A stretch of 64,000 bases of DNA from Pseudomonas sp. dw_612 (GCF_018449725.1 NZ_JAAVVC010000001.1:434001-498000), one strand, 5' to 3'; positions 28,991 through 38,175 are shown, counted from the stretch's first letter. Program-made: numbers and translations. Notes: a model not told the origin generated them from the sequence alone.

Positions 28991-29970
28991 CTACGTTCTG
29001 GAGTCTGTACGTCACAGTCCTCAGTCTGGGTACTATCTTCGCCCTGACCTGGCTGCTGCTGTCCACCCGCAAGGGCCAGCGCAGCGAAGCCACCGAAGAG
29101 ACTGTTGGCCACTCCTTCGACGGGATCGAGGAGTACGACAACCCACTGCCAAAATGGTGGTTCATGCTGTTCGTGGGCACCATCATCTTCGCGCTGGGCT
29201 ACCTGGTGCTGTATCCAGGCCTGGGTAACTGGAAAGGCCTGCTGCCGGGCTACAACTACCTCGATAACGACAAGCAGACCGCGTTCGCCAACGGCCAGAC
29301 CGGCTGGACCGGTGTGCACGAGTGGGAAAAGGAAATGGCCAAGTCGGACGCCAAGTTCGGCCCGATCTTCGCCAAGTTCGCGTCCATGCCAATCGAAGAA
29401 GTCGCCAAGGACCCGCAAGCCCTGAAGATGGGTGGCCGTCTGTTCGCCTCCAACTGCTCGGTCTGCCACGGTTCCGACGCCAAGGGCGCTTATGGCTTCC
29501 CGAACCTGACCGACGCCGACTGGCGCTGGGGCGGCGAGCCGGAAACCATCAAGACCACCATCATGGGCGGCCGTCACGCGGTCATGCCGGCGTGGGCTGA
29601 AGTGATTGGCGAGCAAGGCGTGGCAGACGTTGCCTCGTTCGTGCTGACCAACCTCGATGGCCGCAAACTGCCGGAAGGCACCAAGGCCGACCCGGTTGCC
29701 GGGCAGAAACTGTTCGCCGCCAACTGCGCGGTGTGCCACGGTCCGGAAGGCAAAGGCACCCCGGCAATGGGCGCGCCTAACCTGACCCACCCGGCGGCGT
29801 TCATCTACGGTTCGAGCTTCGCTCAACTGCAGCAGACCATCCGTTACGGCCGTCAGGGCCAGATGCCTGCGCAAGAACAGCTGCAAGGCAACGACAAGGT
29901 TCACCTGCTGGCCGCTTACGTCTACAGCCTGTCTCACGGTGAGAAGGCTCCGGCGGCGGATGCCCAGTAA
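28987..29970 (+). CDS. ccoP: cbb3-type oxidase dihaem subunit CcoP, second copy
   Basis: 327 residues. It has two N-terminal helices ([20 protein letters not shown] and [20 protein letters not shown]) and two haem c sites ([20 protein letters not shown]). Compared with the first copy it has a 12-residue insertion ([12 protein letters not shown] region, near 90) in the loop after helix two. It is followed by a strong bidirectional terminator, which ends the operon. Confidence 0.96.
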   Translation: MTTFWSLYVTVLSLGTIFALTWLLLSTRKGQRSEATEETVGHSFDGIEEYDNPLPKWWFMLFVGTIIFALGYLVLYPGLGNWKGLLPGYNYLDNDKQTAFANGQTGWTGVHEWEKEMAKSDAKFGPIFAKFASMPIEEVAKDPQALKMGGRLFASNCSVCHGSDAKGAYGFPNLTDADWRWGGEPETIKTTIMGGRHAVMPAWAEVIGEQGVADVASFVLTNLDGRKLPEGTKADPVAGQKLFAANCAVCHGPEGKGTPAMGAPNLTHPAAFIYGSSFAQLQQTIRYGRQGQMPAQEQLQGNDKVHLLAAYVYSLSHGEKAPAADAQ

Positions 29971-29990
29971 GGCAAACGCTTGAAGCAATA

Positions 29991-30031
29991 AAAACGGCCC
30001 CGCCAATGTGAATTGGCGGGGCCGTTTTGTT
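29991..30031. terminator. Terminator of the second ccoNOQP operon
   Basis: Long perfect stem ACGGCCCCGCCAAT / ATTGGCGGGGCCGT with loop GTGA, preceded by AAAA and followed by TTTGTTT. Confidence 0.93.
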
Positions 30032-30145
30032 TATGGCTCCTCATGTCCATGGCGACCAGAGGTAGTGGCTCTCTTCCCTCAAGGCTTGCGAGACCGGCTA
30101 TTGAGTAGTAACGTTTCTACAAAGCACTTTCAAGAGGGGGCCGCC

Positions 30146-30403
30146 ATGATGGCCATCACCACGATTTCCAGCCGTGAATTCAACCAGGACACAAGCAGTG
30201 CCAAAAAAGCCACACGTCAGGGCCCGGTAATCATCACCGACCGTGGCAAGCCTGCTCACGTACTGCTAAGCATTGAGGAGTACCAAAAACTGACCGGTAC
30301 CAACGCCAATATTGTCGACCTGCTCGTCATGCCAGAAGCAGCAGACATCGACTTTGAAACCGAGCGTGCCGTGATCACTCATCGACCTGTGGACCTGTCT
30401 TGA
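30146..30403 (+). CDS. Phd/YefM-type antitoxin
   Basis: 85 residues. The N-terminal half (AITTISSREFNQDTSSAKKA, then GPVIITDRGKPAHVLLSIEE) is the DNA-binding Phd/YefM fold, with the GKPAHVLLS strand typical of the family. The acidic C-terminus should wrap the toxin. AGAGGGGG lies ahead of the double ATG at 30146, and the longer upstream frame overlaps a terminator. The gene overlaps the toxin by one base (TGATG), so the two are coupled. The pair sits between ccoP and ccoG, genes that are adjacent in P. aeruginosa as I recall, so it looks inserted. Confidence 0.9.
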   Translation: MMAITTISSREFNQDTSSAKKATRQGPVIITDRGKPAHVLLSIEEYQKLTGTNANIVDLLVMPEAADIDFETERAVITHRPVDLS

Positions 30404-30813
30404 TGTTTCTACTCGACACCAATGTGATTTCTGAACTGCGTAAACCCCAGGCTGACGCTAACGTTGTCGCCTGGGCCAAAAGTGTCATCGCACCACGCCT
30501 GTTTATTTCGGCGATTACCTTGAAAGAACTGGAGACGGGAATTCTTCGAATAGAGCGTCGTGATCCTGCTCAGGCCAAGGTATTGCGCACTTGGCTAACG
30601 CACCACGTCATACCGGCCTTCGATACCAGAATTCTTTCAGTTGATGCCACCGTGGCACTGCGCTGTGCCAGCTTGCACGTTCCGGATCGAGCAAATGAAA
30701 GCGACGCCTTGATCGCTGCCACAGCGCTTGTTCATGGCCTGACCGTAGTCACCCGAAACGTCGGTGATTTTCAATCCAGCGGCGTCGCGTTGATCAATCC
30801 ATGGGATGAATGA
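30403..30813 (+). CDS. PIN-domain ribonuclease toxin, VapC/FitB family
   Basis: 136 residues in one PIN domain. The acidic metal-binding set is complete: Asp5 (LLDTNVISELRKP), Glu42 (LKELETG), Asp101 (NESDALIAATA) and Asp122 (RNVGDFQ). Such toxins cleave specific RNAs (often tRNA or rRNA) with Mg2+. The ATG at 30403 forms TGATG with the antitoxin stop; a TTG one codon earlier is less likely. The pairing with a Phd-type antitoxin is a common mixed type II arrangement. It is autoregulated in most families; no operator was resolved. Confidence 0.92.
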   Translation: MFLLDTNVISELRKPQADANVVAWAKSVIAPRLFISAITLKELETGILRIERRDPAQAKVLRTWLTHHVIPAFDTRILSVDATVALRCASLHVPDRANESDALIAATALVHGLTVVTRNVGDFQSSGVALINPWDE

Positions 30814-30854
30814 ACTCGCTGCACGGGCAAAACCGTCCATAATTCACAAGTCAA

Positions 30855-30868
30855 TTGATTCAAGTCAT
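30855..30868. promoter_or_regulatory. Anr/FNR box upstream of ccoG
   Basis: TTGATTCAAGTCAT: the left half-site is perfect (TTGAT) and the right one is GTCAT against ATCAA. It lies 149 bp before the ccoG start. A second TTGAT occurs at 30880. Confidence 0.6.
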
Positions 30869-31016
30869 TACACCATCAATTGATTTCCCCCAACGCGACC
30901 AAAGGTCGCACCCTTGAGTTAGAGCGACAGGCGTATCATTGCGCCACTGCAACACCTCTTTTTGACCGCGGTCGGCACGTACTGACCGAGGCATTTTTCC
31001 ACTGCCGTGGGATGCA

Positions 31017-32435
31017 ATGATGAGCAATCAGATTCCGGTACACGACGTTACCCCGCCTGCCAAGAACGCGAACAACAGCGTCGACCTCTACGCCTCTCGA
31101 GAAAAGATCTACACCCGCGCCTTCACCGGCCTGTTCCGCAACCTGCGGATGATGGGCGGGGCCGGTTTGTTCCTGCTGTATTTCGGCACGGTATGGCTGA
31201 ACTGGGGTGGCCACCAGGCCGTCTGGTGGAACCTGCCGGAACGTAAATTCTTCATTTTTGGCGCAACCTTCTGGCCCCAGGATTTCATCCTGCTCTCGGG
31301 CCTGCTGATCATCAGCGCCTTCGGCCTGTTCTTCATTACCGTGTACGCCGGGCGCGTGTGGTGCGGCTATACCTGTCCGCAAAGTGTCTGGACCTGGATT
31401 TTCATGTGGTGCGAAAAGGTCACCGAAGGCGACCGCAACCAGCGCATCAAGCTCGACAAGACGCCGATGAGCGCCAACAAATTCCTGCGCAAGTTCAGCA
31501 AACACAGCCTGTGGCTGCTGATCGGCTTCGTCACCGGCATGACCTTCGTCGGGTACTTCTCGCCCATCCGCGAACTGACCATCGATTTCTTCACCGGCGA
31601 GGCCGATGGCTGGTCGTATTTTTGGGTCGGTTTCTTCACCCTCGCCACCTATGGCAATGCCGGCTGGTTGCGCGAGCAGGTGTGCATCTACATGTGTCCG
31701 TATGCGCGCTTCCAGAGCGTGATGTTCGACAAGGACACCCTGATCGTTTCCTACGACCCGCGCCGTGGCGAATCCCGTGGCCCGCGCAAGAAAGGCGTGG
31801 ACTACAAGGCCCAGGGCCTGGGCGATTGCATCGACTGCACCATGTGCGTCCAGGTCTGCCCGACCGGCATCGACATCCGCGACGGCCTGCAAATCGAGTG
31901 CATTGGCTGCGCCGCGTGCATTGATGCCTGCGACAGCATCATGGACAAGATGGACTACCCGCGCGGCCTGATCAGCTACACCACCGAACACAACCTGTCC
32001 GGCCAGAAAACCCATAAACTGCGCCCGCGCCTGATCGGCTATGCCGTGGTGCTGCTGACCATGATCGGCTTGCTGGTGACCGCGTTCTTCATGCGGTCGC
32101 TGGTGGGGTTCGATGTCAGCAAGGACCGCGTGCTGTACCGCGAGAACGCCGAAGGCCGGATCGAGAACGTCTACAGCCTGAAGATCATGAACAAGGACCA
32201 GCGCGACCACACTTACCTGCTGGAAGCCAGCGGCCTGCCGGACCTCAAGCTGCAAGGCAAGCGCGAGATCAAAGTCGCCGCCGGGGAAATTTTCAGCCAG
32301 CCGGTGGAACTGTCCAGCGCGCCGGAGCAATTGCCATCGAGCACCAATGAGGTGAAATTCACCCTCAAGGATGCCGATGACGACAGCGTCCACGTTGAAG
32401 CCAAGAGCCGATTCATCGGCCCACAAATTCGTTGA
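31017..32435 (+). CDS. ccoG: cbb3 oxidase assembly iron-sulfur membrane protein CcoG (FixG/RdxA)
   Basis: 472 residues. Membrane helices (MGGAGLFLLYFGTVWLNW, FILLSGLLIISAFGLFFITV) precede the polyferredoxin-like motif VWCGYTCPQSVWTW. Two [4Fe-4S] ferredoxin motifs follow at about 271-310 (CIDCTMCVQVCP, CIGCAACIDACD). A C-terminal periplasmic Ig-like domain ends the protein. CcoG reduces Cu(II) to Cu(I) for cbb3 copper delivery. The start is one of two adjacent ATGs (31017 or 31020). It is the first gene of ccoGHIS and is preceded by an Anr-type site. Confidence 0.96.
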   Translation: MMSNQIPVHDVTPPAKNANNSVDLYASREKIYTRAFTGLFRNLRMMGGAGLFLLYFGTVWLNWGGHQAVWWNLPERKFFIFGATFWPQDFILLSGLLIISAFGLFFITVYAGRVWCGYTCPQSVWTWIFMWCEKVTEGDRNQRIKLDKTPMSANKFLRKFSKHSLWLLIGFVTGMTFVGYFSPIRELTIDFFTGEADGWSYFWVGFFTLATYGNAGWLREQVCIYMCPYARFQSVMFDKDTLIVSYDPRRGESRGPRKKGVDYKAQGLGDCIDCTMCVQVCPTGIDIRDGLQIECIGCAACIDACDSIMDKMDYPRGLISYTTEHNLSGQKTHKLRPRLIGYAVVLLTMIGLLVTAFFMRSLVGFDVSKDRVLYRENAEGRIENVYSLKIMNKDQRDHTYLLEASGLPDLKLQGKREIKVAAGEIFSQPVELSSAPEQLPSSTNEVKFTLKDADDDSVHVEAKSRFIGPQIR

Positions 32436-32446
32436 GAGAAGTGATC

Positions 32447-32989
32447 ATGCCCGCAGCAACTGCCGCAAGCCCCTGGTACAAGCATCTTTGGCCGTGGATC
32501 ATCATCGGGATTCTCGCCTGTTCGGTGACCCTGACCCTGTCCATGGTGACCATCGCCGTGAACAACCCGGATAACCTGGTCAACGACAACTACTACGAGG
32601 CCGGCAAAGGCATCAACCGTTCCCTGGACCGTGAGTTGCTGGCCCAGACCCTGCAACTTCGCGCCAGCGTGCATCTGGATGAGCTGACCGGTGAAGTCGA
32701 CCTGCGCCTGAGCGGCAACAGCCAGCCCAAGACCGTCGAACTGAACCTGATCTCGCCGACCCAGCCGGAGAAGGACCGCAAGATCACCCTGACCCGCAGC
32801 GAAACCGAACAGGGCCGCTACATCGGCCAGATGAGCGACAAGGTCGAAGGCCGTCGTTTTGTCGAATTGCTGGGCGTGCAGGATGACAAGACCTGGCGCA
32901 TGTTCGAAGAAGAACAAGTCAGCCACGACAAGGACCTGCTGCTGGGCGATGAGCCGCTGCAAGGTGCGGAAGACCTGAAGAGACCGTAA
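32447..32989 (+). CDS. ccoH: cbb3 oxidase assembly protein CcoH (FixH family)
   Basis: 180 residues. One N-terminal helix (KHLWPWIIIGILACSVTLTL) anchors a periplasmic domain beginning NNPDNLVNDNYYEAGKGINR, the FixH family signature. It helps join CcoNO to CcoP during oxidase assembly. The ATG at 32447 lies 11 bp after ccoG; a TTG overlapping the ccoG stop is in the same frame but is poorer. A long family B palindrome separates it from ccoI. Confidence 0.93.
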   Translation: MPAATAASPWYKHLWPWIIIGILACSVTLTLSMVTIAVNNPDNLVNDNYYEAGKGINRSLDRELLAQTLQLRASVHLDELTGEVDLRLSGNSQPKTVELNLISPTQPEKDRKITLTRSETEQGRYIGQMSDKVEGRRFVELLGVQDDKTWRMFEEEQVSHDKDLLLGDEPLQGAEDLKRP

Positions 32990-33020
32990 ATCCTGCAAAC
33001 CTGTAGGACCCGTAGGACCC

Positions 33021-33118
33021 GTAGGAGCTGTCGAGTGAAACGAGGCTGCGATCTTTTGATCTTGCTTTTAAAAACAACATCAAAAGATCGCAGCCTCGTT
33101 TCACTCGACAGCTCCTAC
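33021..33118. repeat. REPIN-like palindrome, family B, inside the ccoGHIS cluster
   Basis: Arms GTAGGAGCTGTCGAGTGAAA...GGCTGCGATCTTTTGAT and reverse complement around an AT-rich centre; nearly identical to 12981-13078. Two extra GTAGGACCC copies precede it. Confidence 0.93.
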
Positions 33119-33163
33119 GGTCCTACGGGGATGAGGCCATCCCGGAAGACATAGATTCACATC

Positions 33164-35614
33164 ATGACCACCCCAACCCCCTGCTACCACTGCGCCCTGC
33201 CCGTCCCGGCCGGCAGCCGCTTCACCGCCGTCGTCCTCGGTGAAACCCGCGAGCTGTGCTGCCCGGGTTGCCAGGCGGTGGCCGAAGCCATTGTGGCCGG
33301 CGGATTGGAAAGCTATTACCAGCATCGCAGCGAAGCCTCAGCCAACCCCGAATCCTTGCCCGTGCAACTGGTGGACGAACTGGCGCTGTACGACCGCGCC
33401 GACGTCCAGCAACCCTTCGTCCGCCACGAAGGCGAACTCGCTGAAACCACGCTGCTCATGGAAGGCATCAGTTGCGCCGCGTGCGGCTGGCTGATCGAGA
33501 AACACCTGCGCGGCTTGCCGGCGGTGGCCGAAGCGCGGCTGAACCTGTCCAACCATCGCCTGCACGTGCGCTGGGCTGACGCCCGACTGCCGCTGAGCAA
33601 ACTGCTCAGTGAACTGCGCCACATCGGCTACGTCGCCCACCCTTATCAGGCCGACCGCGCCAGTGAACAACTGGCCAGCGAAAATCGCCTGGCTCTGCGC
33701 CAACTCGGCGTCGCCGGGCTGCTGTGGTTTCAGGCGATGATGGCGACCATGGCCACCTGGCCGGAATTCAATATCGACCTCAGCCCGGAACTGCACACCA
33801 TCCTGCGCTGGGTCGCGCTGTTCCTGACCACCCCCATCGTGTTCTACAGCTGCGCGCCGTTCTTCAAAGGCGCGATGCGCGACCTGCGCACCCGGCACCT
33901 GACCATGGATGTTTCGGTGTCGCTGGCGATCGGCAGCGCTTATCTCGCCGGAATCTGGACGTCGATCACCGGCGTCGGCGAGCTGTATTTCGACGCCGTC
34001 GGCATGTTCGCGCTGTTCCTGCTGGCCGGGCGCTACCTGGAACGCCGCGCCCGGGAACGTACCGCCGCCGCGACCGCGCAATTGGTGAATCTGTTGCCCG
34101 CCTCGTGCCTGCGTCTGAGCGCCGACGGCCAGAGCGAGCGCATCCTGCTCAGCGAATTGCGCGTCGGCGATCAGGTGCTGGTGCACCCCGGCGCCGTTCT
34201 TCCAGCCGATGGCAAGATCCTCGACGGCCAGTCGAGCATCGACGAATCCCTGCTCACCGGCGAGTACCTGCCGCAACCGCGCACCATGGGCGATGCCGTC
34301 ACCGCCGGGACCTTGAACGTGGAAGGCGCATTGACCGTGGAAGTGCTGGCGCTGGGTCACGACACGCGACTCTCCGCCATCGTCCGCCTGCTGGATCGCG
34401 CCCAGGCGGAAAAACCGCGCCTGGCGGAAATCGCCGACCGCGCCGCCCAATGGTTCCTGCTGCTGTCGCTGATCGCGGCCGCCGCCATCGGCCTGTTGTG
34501 GTGGGAGCTGGATTCATCGCGAGCGTTCTGGATCGTGCTGGCGATGCTCGTGGCGACCTGCCCGTGCGCCTTGTCCCTGGCCACGCCGACCGCACTGACC
34601 GCCGCCACCGGCACGCTGCACAAACTCGGCTTGTTGCTGACTCGCGGCCATGTACTGGAAGGCCTGAATCAGATCGACACGGTGATTTTCGACAAGACCG
34701 GCACACTGACGGAGGGTCGGCTGGCCCTGCGTTCGATTCGCCCGCTCGGCGCACTCGGCAGCGATGAATGCCTGGGGCTCGCGGCGGCTTTGGAAAACCG
34801 TTCCGAACACCCGATCGCCCGGGCGTTTGGCCGCGCACCCTTGGCCGCCGAAGAAGTGCTCAGTACACCGGGGTTGGGGCTTGAAGGCTTGGTCGGCGAA
34901 CAACGCCTGCGCATTGGCCAGCCGGGTTTTGTCTGCGAACTCAGTGGCGCCAGCGTGCCGCTGATGCCGAATGAAGCCGGGCAATGGCTGCTGCTCGGCG
35001 ATAGCTTCGGGCCGCTGGCGTGGTTTGTTCTCGACGACCGCTTGCGCGCCGACGCCCCCGCTCTGCTCGCGGCGTGCAAGGCGCGGGGCTGGCGAACGTT
35101 GTTGCTGTCCGGCGACAGCTCGCCGATGGTTGCCAGCGTCGCCGCTGAATTGGGTATCGACGAAGCACGTGGCGGCTTGCGGCCCGATGACAAGTTGCAA
35201 GTGCTGCAACAGTTGCACAAGGAAGGCCGCAAGGTGTTGATGCTCGGCGACGGGGTCAACGATGTGCCGGTGTTGGCCGCGGCCGACATCAGCGTGGCCA
35301 TGGGTTCGGCCACGGACCTGGCGAAAACCAGCGCCGACGCGGTGCTGCTGTCCAACCGCCTCGACGCCCTAGTGCAAGCCTTCAGCCTGGCGCGGCGCAC
35401 CCGTCGGGTAATCATCGAGAACCTGCTGTGGGCCGGGCTGTACAATGGCCTCATGTTGCCGTTCGCCGCCCTTGGCTGGATCACTCCGGTATGGGCCGCG
35501 GTCGGCATGTCGATCAGTTCGTTGACCGTGGTGCTGAACGCCCTGCGCCTGACTCGCATGCCGAGCACGCCCAAGGCCCGCGCCACACCAGAAACCCGCC
35601 CGCTGCCGGCCTGA
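33164..35614 (+). CDS. ccoI: Copper-transporting P1B-type ATPase CcoI (CopA2/FixI class)
   Basis: 816 residues. The N-terminus has a Cys-rich motif (CYHCALPV, LCCPGCQAV) and an HMA metal-binding domain with GISCAACGW. Eight helices are expected. The intramembrane metal site is TCPCALSLATP (Cys466, Cys468), the phosphorylated Asp510 is in DKTGTLTEG, and GDGVNDVPVLAAAD ends the hinge. CopA2/FixI pumps move Cu(I) to the periplasm slowly for loading the oxidase CuB site rather than for detoxification. The gene lies between ccoH and ccoS, which supports that role over CopA1. Confidence 0.95.
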   Translation: MTTPTPCYHCALPVPAGSRFTAVVLGETRELCCPGCQAVAEAIVAGGLESYYQHRSEASANPESLPVQLVDELALYDRADVQQPFVRHEGELAETTLLMEGISCAACGWLIEKHLRGLPAVAEARLNLSNHRLHVRWADARLPLSKLLSELRHIGYVAHPYQADRASEQLASENRLALRQLGVAGLLWFQAMMATMATWPEFNIDLSPELHTILRWVALFLTTPIVFYSCAPFFKGAMRDLRTRHLTMDVSVSLAIGSAYLAGIWTSITGVGELYFDAVGMFALFLLAGRYLERRARERTAAATAQLVNLLPASCLRLSADGQSERILLSELRVGDQVLVHPGAVLPADGKILDGQSSIDESLLTGEYLPQPRTMGDAVTAGTLNVEGALTVEVLALGHDTRLSAIVRLLDRAQAEKPRLAEIADRAAQWFLLLSLIAAAAIGLLWWELDSSRAFWIVLAMLVATCPCALSLATPTALTAATGTLHKLGLLLTRGHVLEGLNQIDTVIFDKTGTLTEGRLALRSIRPLGALGSDECLGLAAALENRSEHPIARAFGRAPLAAEEVLSTPGLGLEGLVGEQRLRIGQPGFVCELSGASVPLMPNEAGQWLLLGDSFGPLAWFVLDDRLRADAPALLAACKARGWRTLLLSGDSSPMVASVAAELGIDEARGGLRPDDKLQVLQQLHKEGRKVLMLGDGVNDVPVLAAADISVAMGSATDLAKTSADAVLLSNRLDALVQAFSLARRTRRVIIENLLWAGLYNGLMLPFAALGWITPVWAAVGMSISSLTVVLNALRLTRMPSTPKARATPETRPLPA

Positions 35615-35638
35615 GCCGCGCGGGCATGGAGTCTTCCC

Positions 35639-35857
35639 ATGCCAGCTCTTTACGTGATGATCCCGGCGGCCTTGCTGATCGTGGCCATCGCCGTCTACAT
35701 CTTCTTCTGGGCGGTCGATAGCGGTCAGTACGACGATCTCGACGGCCCGGCCCACAGTATTCTGTTCGACGACCAGGACCCGAACCACACCGCTGCGGTC
35801 GATGAAGCCAGTGGTCATCCGGCCAAGCCGGACGACAAGGCGCCACCCCATGCTTGA
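35639..35857 (+). CDS. ccoS: cbb3 oxidase maturation protein CcoS
   Basis: 72 residues. One membrane helix (YVMIPAALLIVAIAVYIFFW) is followed by the family motif GQYDDLDGPAHSILFDD. CcoS is needed for insertion of haem and copper cofactors into CcoN. It follows ccoI by 24 bp and overlaps the next gene by 8 bp. Confidence 0.95.
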   Translation: MPALYVMIPAALLIVAIAVYIFFWAVDSGQYDDLDGPAHSILFDDQDPNHTAAVDEASGHPAKPDDKAPPHA

Positions 35858-36533
35858 ACTGGCGCCACTGCTGGTGTCTGCGCTGATCCTCGGCCTGCTC
35901 GGCGGCGGGCATTGCCTGGGCATGTGCGGCGGCTTGATGGGCGCGCTGACCCTGGCGATTCCCAAAGAACAACGCAGCCGCCGCTTCCGCTTGTTGCTGG
36001 CGTATAACCTGGGGCGAATCCTCAGCTACGCCACCGCGGGCCTGTTGATCGGGCTCGCCGGCTGGGCCGTGGCCAACAGCCCGGCGGCGATGTTCATGCG
36101 CATCATCGCCGGGTTGCTGTTGATCAGCATGGGCCTGTACCTGGCCGGCTGGTGGAGCGGCCTGACCCGCATCGAAAGTCTCGGTCGCGGCCTGTGGCGG
36201 CATATCCAGCCGATTGCCAACAAACTGCTGCCGGTCTCGAGCCTACCTCGCGCCCTGCTGCTGGGCGCACTCTGGGGCTGGTTGCCGTGCGGGCTGGTTT
36301 ACAGCACGTTGTTGTGGGCGGCGAGCCAGGGCAATGCGGTCGATAGTGCGTTGTTGATGTTGGCGTTCGGGCTGGGGACCTGGCCGGTTTTATTGGCTAC
36401 GGGCCTGGCGGCGGAACGGGTCACCGCATTGTTGCGCAAGCGCAGTGTGCGCATGAGTGGCGGGTTGCTGGTGATTCTGTTCGGGATCTGGACATTGCCG
36501 GGGCCGCACCAGCATTGGTTGATGGGCCATTAG
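35850..36533 (+). CDS. Sulfite exporter TauE/SafE family (DsbD/UreH-like) membrane protein
   Basis: 227 residues with about six membrane helices. It opens with LLVSALILGLLGGGHCLGMC, the Cys-containing motif of the UreH/SafE group related to CcdA and DsbD transmembrane domains. A second Cys lies in GWLPCGLVYS. The ATG at 35850 overlaps ccoS by 8 bp, so it belongs to the ccoGHIS transcript. Genes of this type commonly end cbb3 assembly operons. A role in metal or thiol handling for oxidase maturation is inferred, not shown. Confidence 0.87.
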   Translation: MLELAPLLVSALILGLLGGGHCLGMCGGLMGALTLAIPKEQRSRRFRLLLAYNLGRILSYATAGLLIGLAGWAVANSPAAMFMRIIAGLLLISMGLYLAGWWSGLTRIESLGRGLWRHIQPIANKLLPVSSLPRALLLGALWGWLPCGLVYSTLLWAASQGNAVDSALLMLAFGLGTWPVLLATGLAAERVTALLRKRSVRMSGGLLVILFGIWTLPGPHQHWLMGH

Positions 36534-36540
36534 ATCGCAG

Positions 36541-36693
36541 CCCTGTAGCAGCTGCCGAGCCTGCGAGGCTGCGTTCGGCGGCGAAGCCGTCGTAAACCCT
36601 GAGTCCCAGATATTCCTGATACACCGCACTGCATGATTTCACGACGGCTTCGCCGCCGAACGCAGCCTCGCAGGCTCGGCAGCTGCTACAGGG
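36541..36693. repeat. Perfect 53-bp inverted repeat with 47-bp centre
   Basis: Left arm 36541-36593 (CCCTGTAGCAGCTGCCGAGC ... GGCGAAGCCGTCGT) and right arm 36641-36693 are exact reverse complements. The outer end resembles family B (GTAGCAGCTGCCGA), but the inner part (TGCGTTCGGCGGCGAAGCCG) is distinct. Confidence 0.95.
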
Positions 36694-36714
36694 TGATGTC
36701 TGGCAATGACACCG

Positions 36715-36728
36715 TTGATGCAAATCAA
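36715..36728. promoter_or_regulatory. Anr/FNR box upstream of hemN
   Basis: TTGATGCAAATCAA is a perfect match to TTGAT-N4-ATCAA. It lies 64 bp before the hemN ATG, suited to class II activation. HemN is a classical Anr target in pseudomonads. Confidence 0.9.
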
Positions 36729-36792
36729 GATGCCCCAACGCCGCACCCCATAGACTCGCAGCCACTGCAAGCCTATCCGGGGGAATGCCCGC

Positions 36793-38175
36793 ATGCTCGA
36801 CGCCATTCGTTGGGACACCGATCTGATTCGCCGTTACGACCTGTCGGGGCCGCGCTATACCTCGTACCCGACCGCCGTTCAATTCACCAGCCAGGTCGGC
36901 ACCTTCGACCTGTTCCATGCCCTGCGCGACAGCCGCAAAGCGCTGCGGCCACTGTCGTTGTATGTGCACGTGCCGTTCTGCGCGAACATTTGCTACTACT
37001 GCGCCTGCAACAAAGTCATCACCAAGGACCGTGGTCGCGCACTCCCCTACTTGCAGCGTCTGGAGCAGGAGATCCAATTGATCGCCTGTCACCTGGACCC
37101 GGCGCAGAAAGTCGAGCAACTGCACTTCGGCGGCGGCACCCCGACCTTTCTCAGCCACGACGAACTGCGTCAGTTGATGGCCCAGTTGCGCAAGCATTTC
37201 AATCTGCTGGACGACGATTCCGGCGACTACGGCATCGAAATCGATCCCCGAGAAGCCGACTGGTCAACCATGGGCCTGCTGCGCGAGCTGGGTTTCAACC
37301 GGGTCAGCATCGGCCTGCAAGACCTCGACCCCGCCGTGCAACGCGCAGTCAATCGCCTGCAAAGCCTGGAAGAAACCCGCGCCGTGATCGACGCCGCGCG
37401 GACCTTGCAGTTTCGCTCGATCAACATCGACCTGATTTACGGTTTGCCGCGCCAGACCCCGGAAAACTTCGCCCGCACGGTGGATGAGGTCATTGCCCTG
37501 CAACCGGACCGGCTCTCGGTATTCAACTACGCGCACCTGCCGGAACGCTTCATGCCGCAACGCCGGATCAACAGCAACGAGTTGCCAACCCCGGCGCAGA
37601 AGCTGGAGATGCTCCAGGGCACCATCGAACAGTTGACCAAGGCTGGCTACCGCTATATCGGCATGGACCACTTCGCCCTGCCCGACGACGAACTGGCGAT
37701 TGCCCAGGAAGAAGCAACCCTGCAACGCAACTTTCAGGGCTACACCACCCACGGCCACTGCGATTTGATTGGTCTCGGGGTGTCGGCGATCAGCCAGATC
37801 GGCGACCTGTACTGCCAGAACACCAGTGATTTGAACCTGTATCAAAACACCCTGGCCTCAGCGCAATTGGCGACCAACCGTGGGCTGCTGTGCAACGCCG
37901 ATGACCGCTTGCGGCGAGCGGTGATTCAGCAATTGATCTGTCATTTCACTCTGGAATTCGCCGGGATCGAACAGGCGTTCAATATCGATTTCCGTGGCTA
38001 CTTCGCCGAACTGTGGCCGCAGTTGCAGGCAATGGCCAAGGACGGCCTGATCGAACTGGACAGCGAGCGGATCACTGTTTTACCGGCCGGACGCTTGCTG
38101 GTGCGCTCGGTGTGCATGGTGTTCGATGCCTATCTGGAACAACAGAATCGGCAGCGGTTTTCCCGAGTGATTTAG
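36793..38175 (+). CDS. hemN: Oxygen-independent coproporphyrinogen III oxidase HemN
   Basis: 460 residues of the radical-SAM family. The cluster motif is FCANICYYCAC (Cys63, Cys67, Cys70, plus Cys72), with one-residue offset from E. coli HemN. QLHFGGGTPTFL follows as the SAM-binding GGGTP element, and the C-terminal HemN domain is complete. It decarboxylates coproporphyrinogen III without O2 to keep haem synthesis going in microoxia, supplying the oxidases encoded nearby. A perfect Anr box lies upstream. The TAG stop (38173-38175) falls inside the left terminal repeat of the element at 38172. Confidence 0.97.
   Translation: MLDAIRWDTDLIRRYDLSGPRYTSYPTAVQFTSQVGTFDLFHALRDSRKALRPLSLYVHVPFCANICYYCACNKVITKDRGRALPYLQRLEQEIQLIACHLDPAQKVEQLHFGGGTPTFLSHDELRQLMAQLRKHFNLLDDDSGDYGIEIDPREADWSTMGLLRELGFNRVSIGLQDLDPAVQRAVNRLQSLEETRAVIDAARTLQFRSINIDLIYGLPRQTPENFARTVDEVIALQPDRLSVFNYAHLPERFMPQRRINSNELPTPAQKLEMLQGTIEQLTKAGYRYIGMDHFALPDDELAIAQEEATLQRNFQGYTTHGHCDLIGLGVSAISQIGDLYCQNTSDLNLYQNTLASAQLATNRGLLCNADDRLRRAVIQQLICHFTLEFAGIEQAFNIDFRGYFAELWPQLQAMAKDGLIELDSERITVLPAGRLLVRSVCMVFDAYLEQQNRQRFSRVI

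Noticed and set aside
30936..32426. 496-codon minus-strand frame opposite ccoG
   Set aside because: Antisense shadow; ccoG motifs are clear on the other strand.
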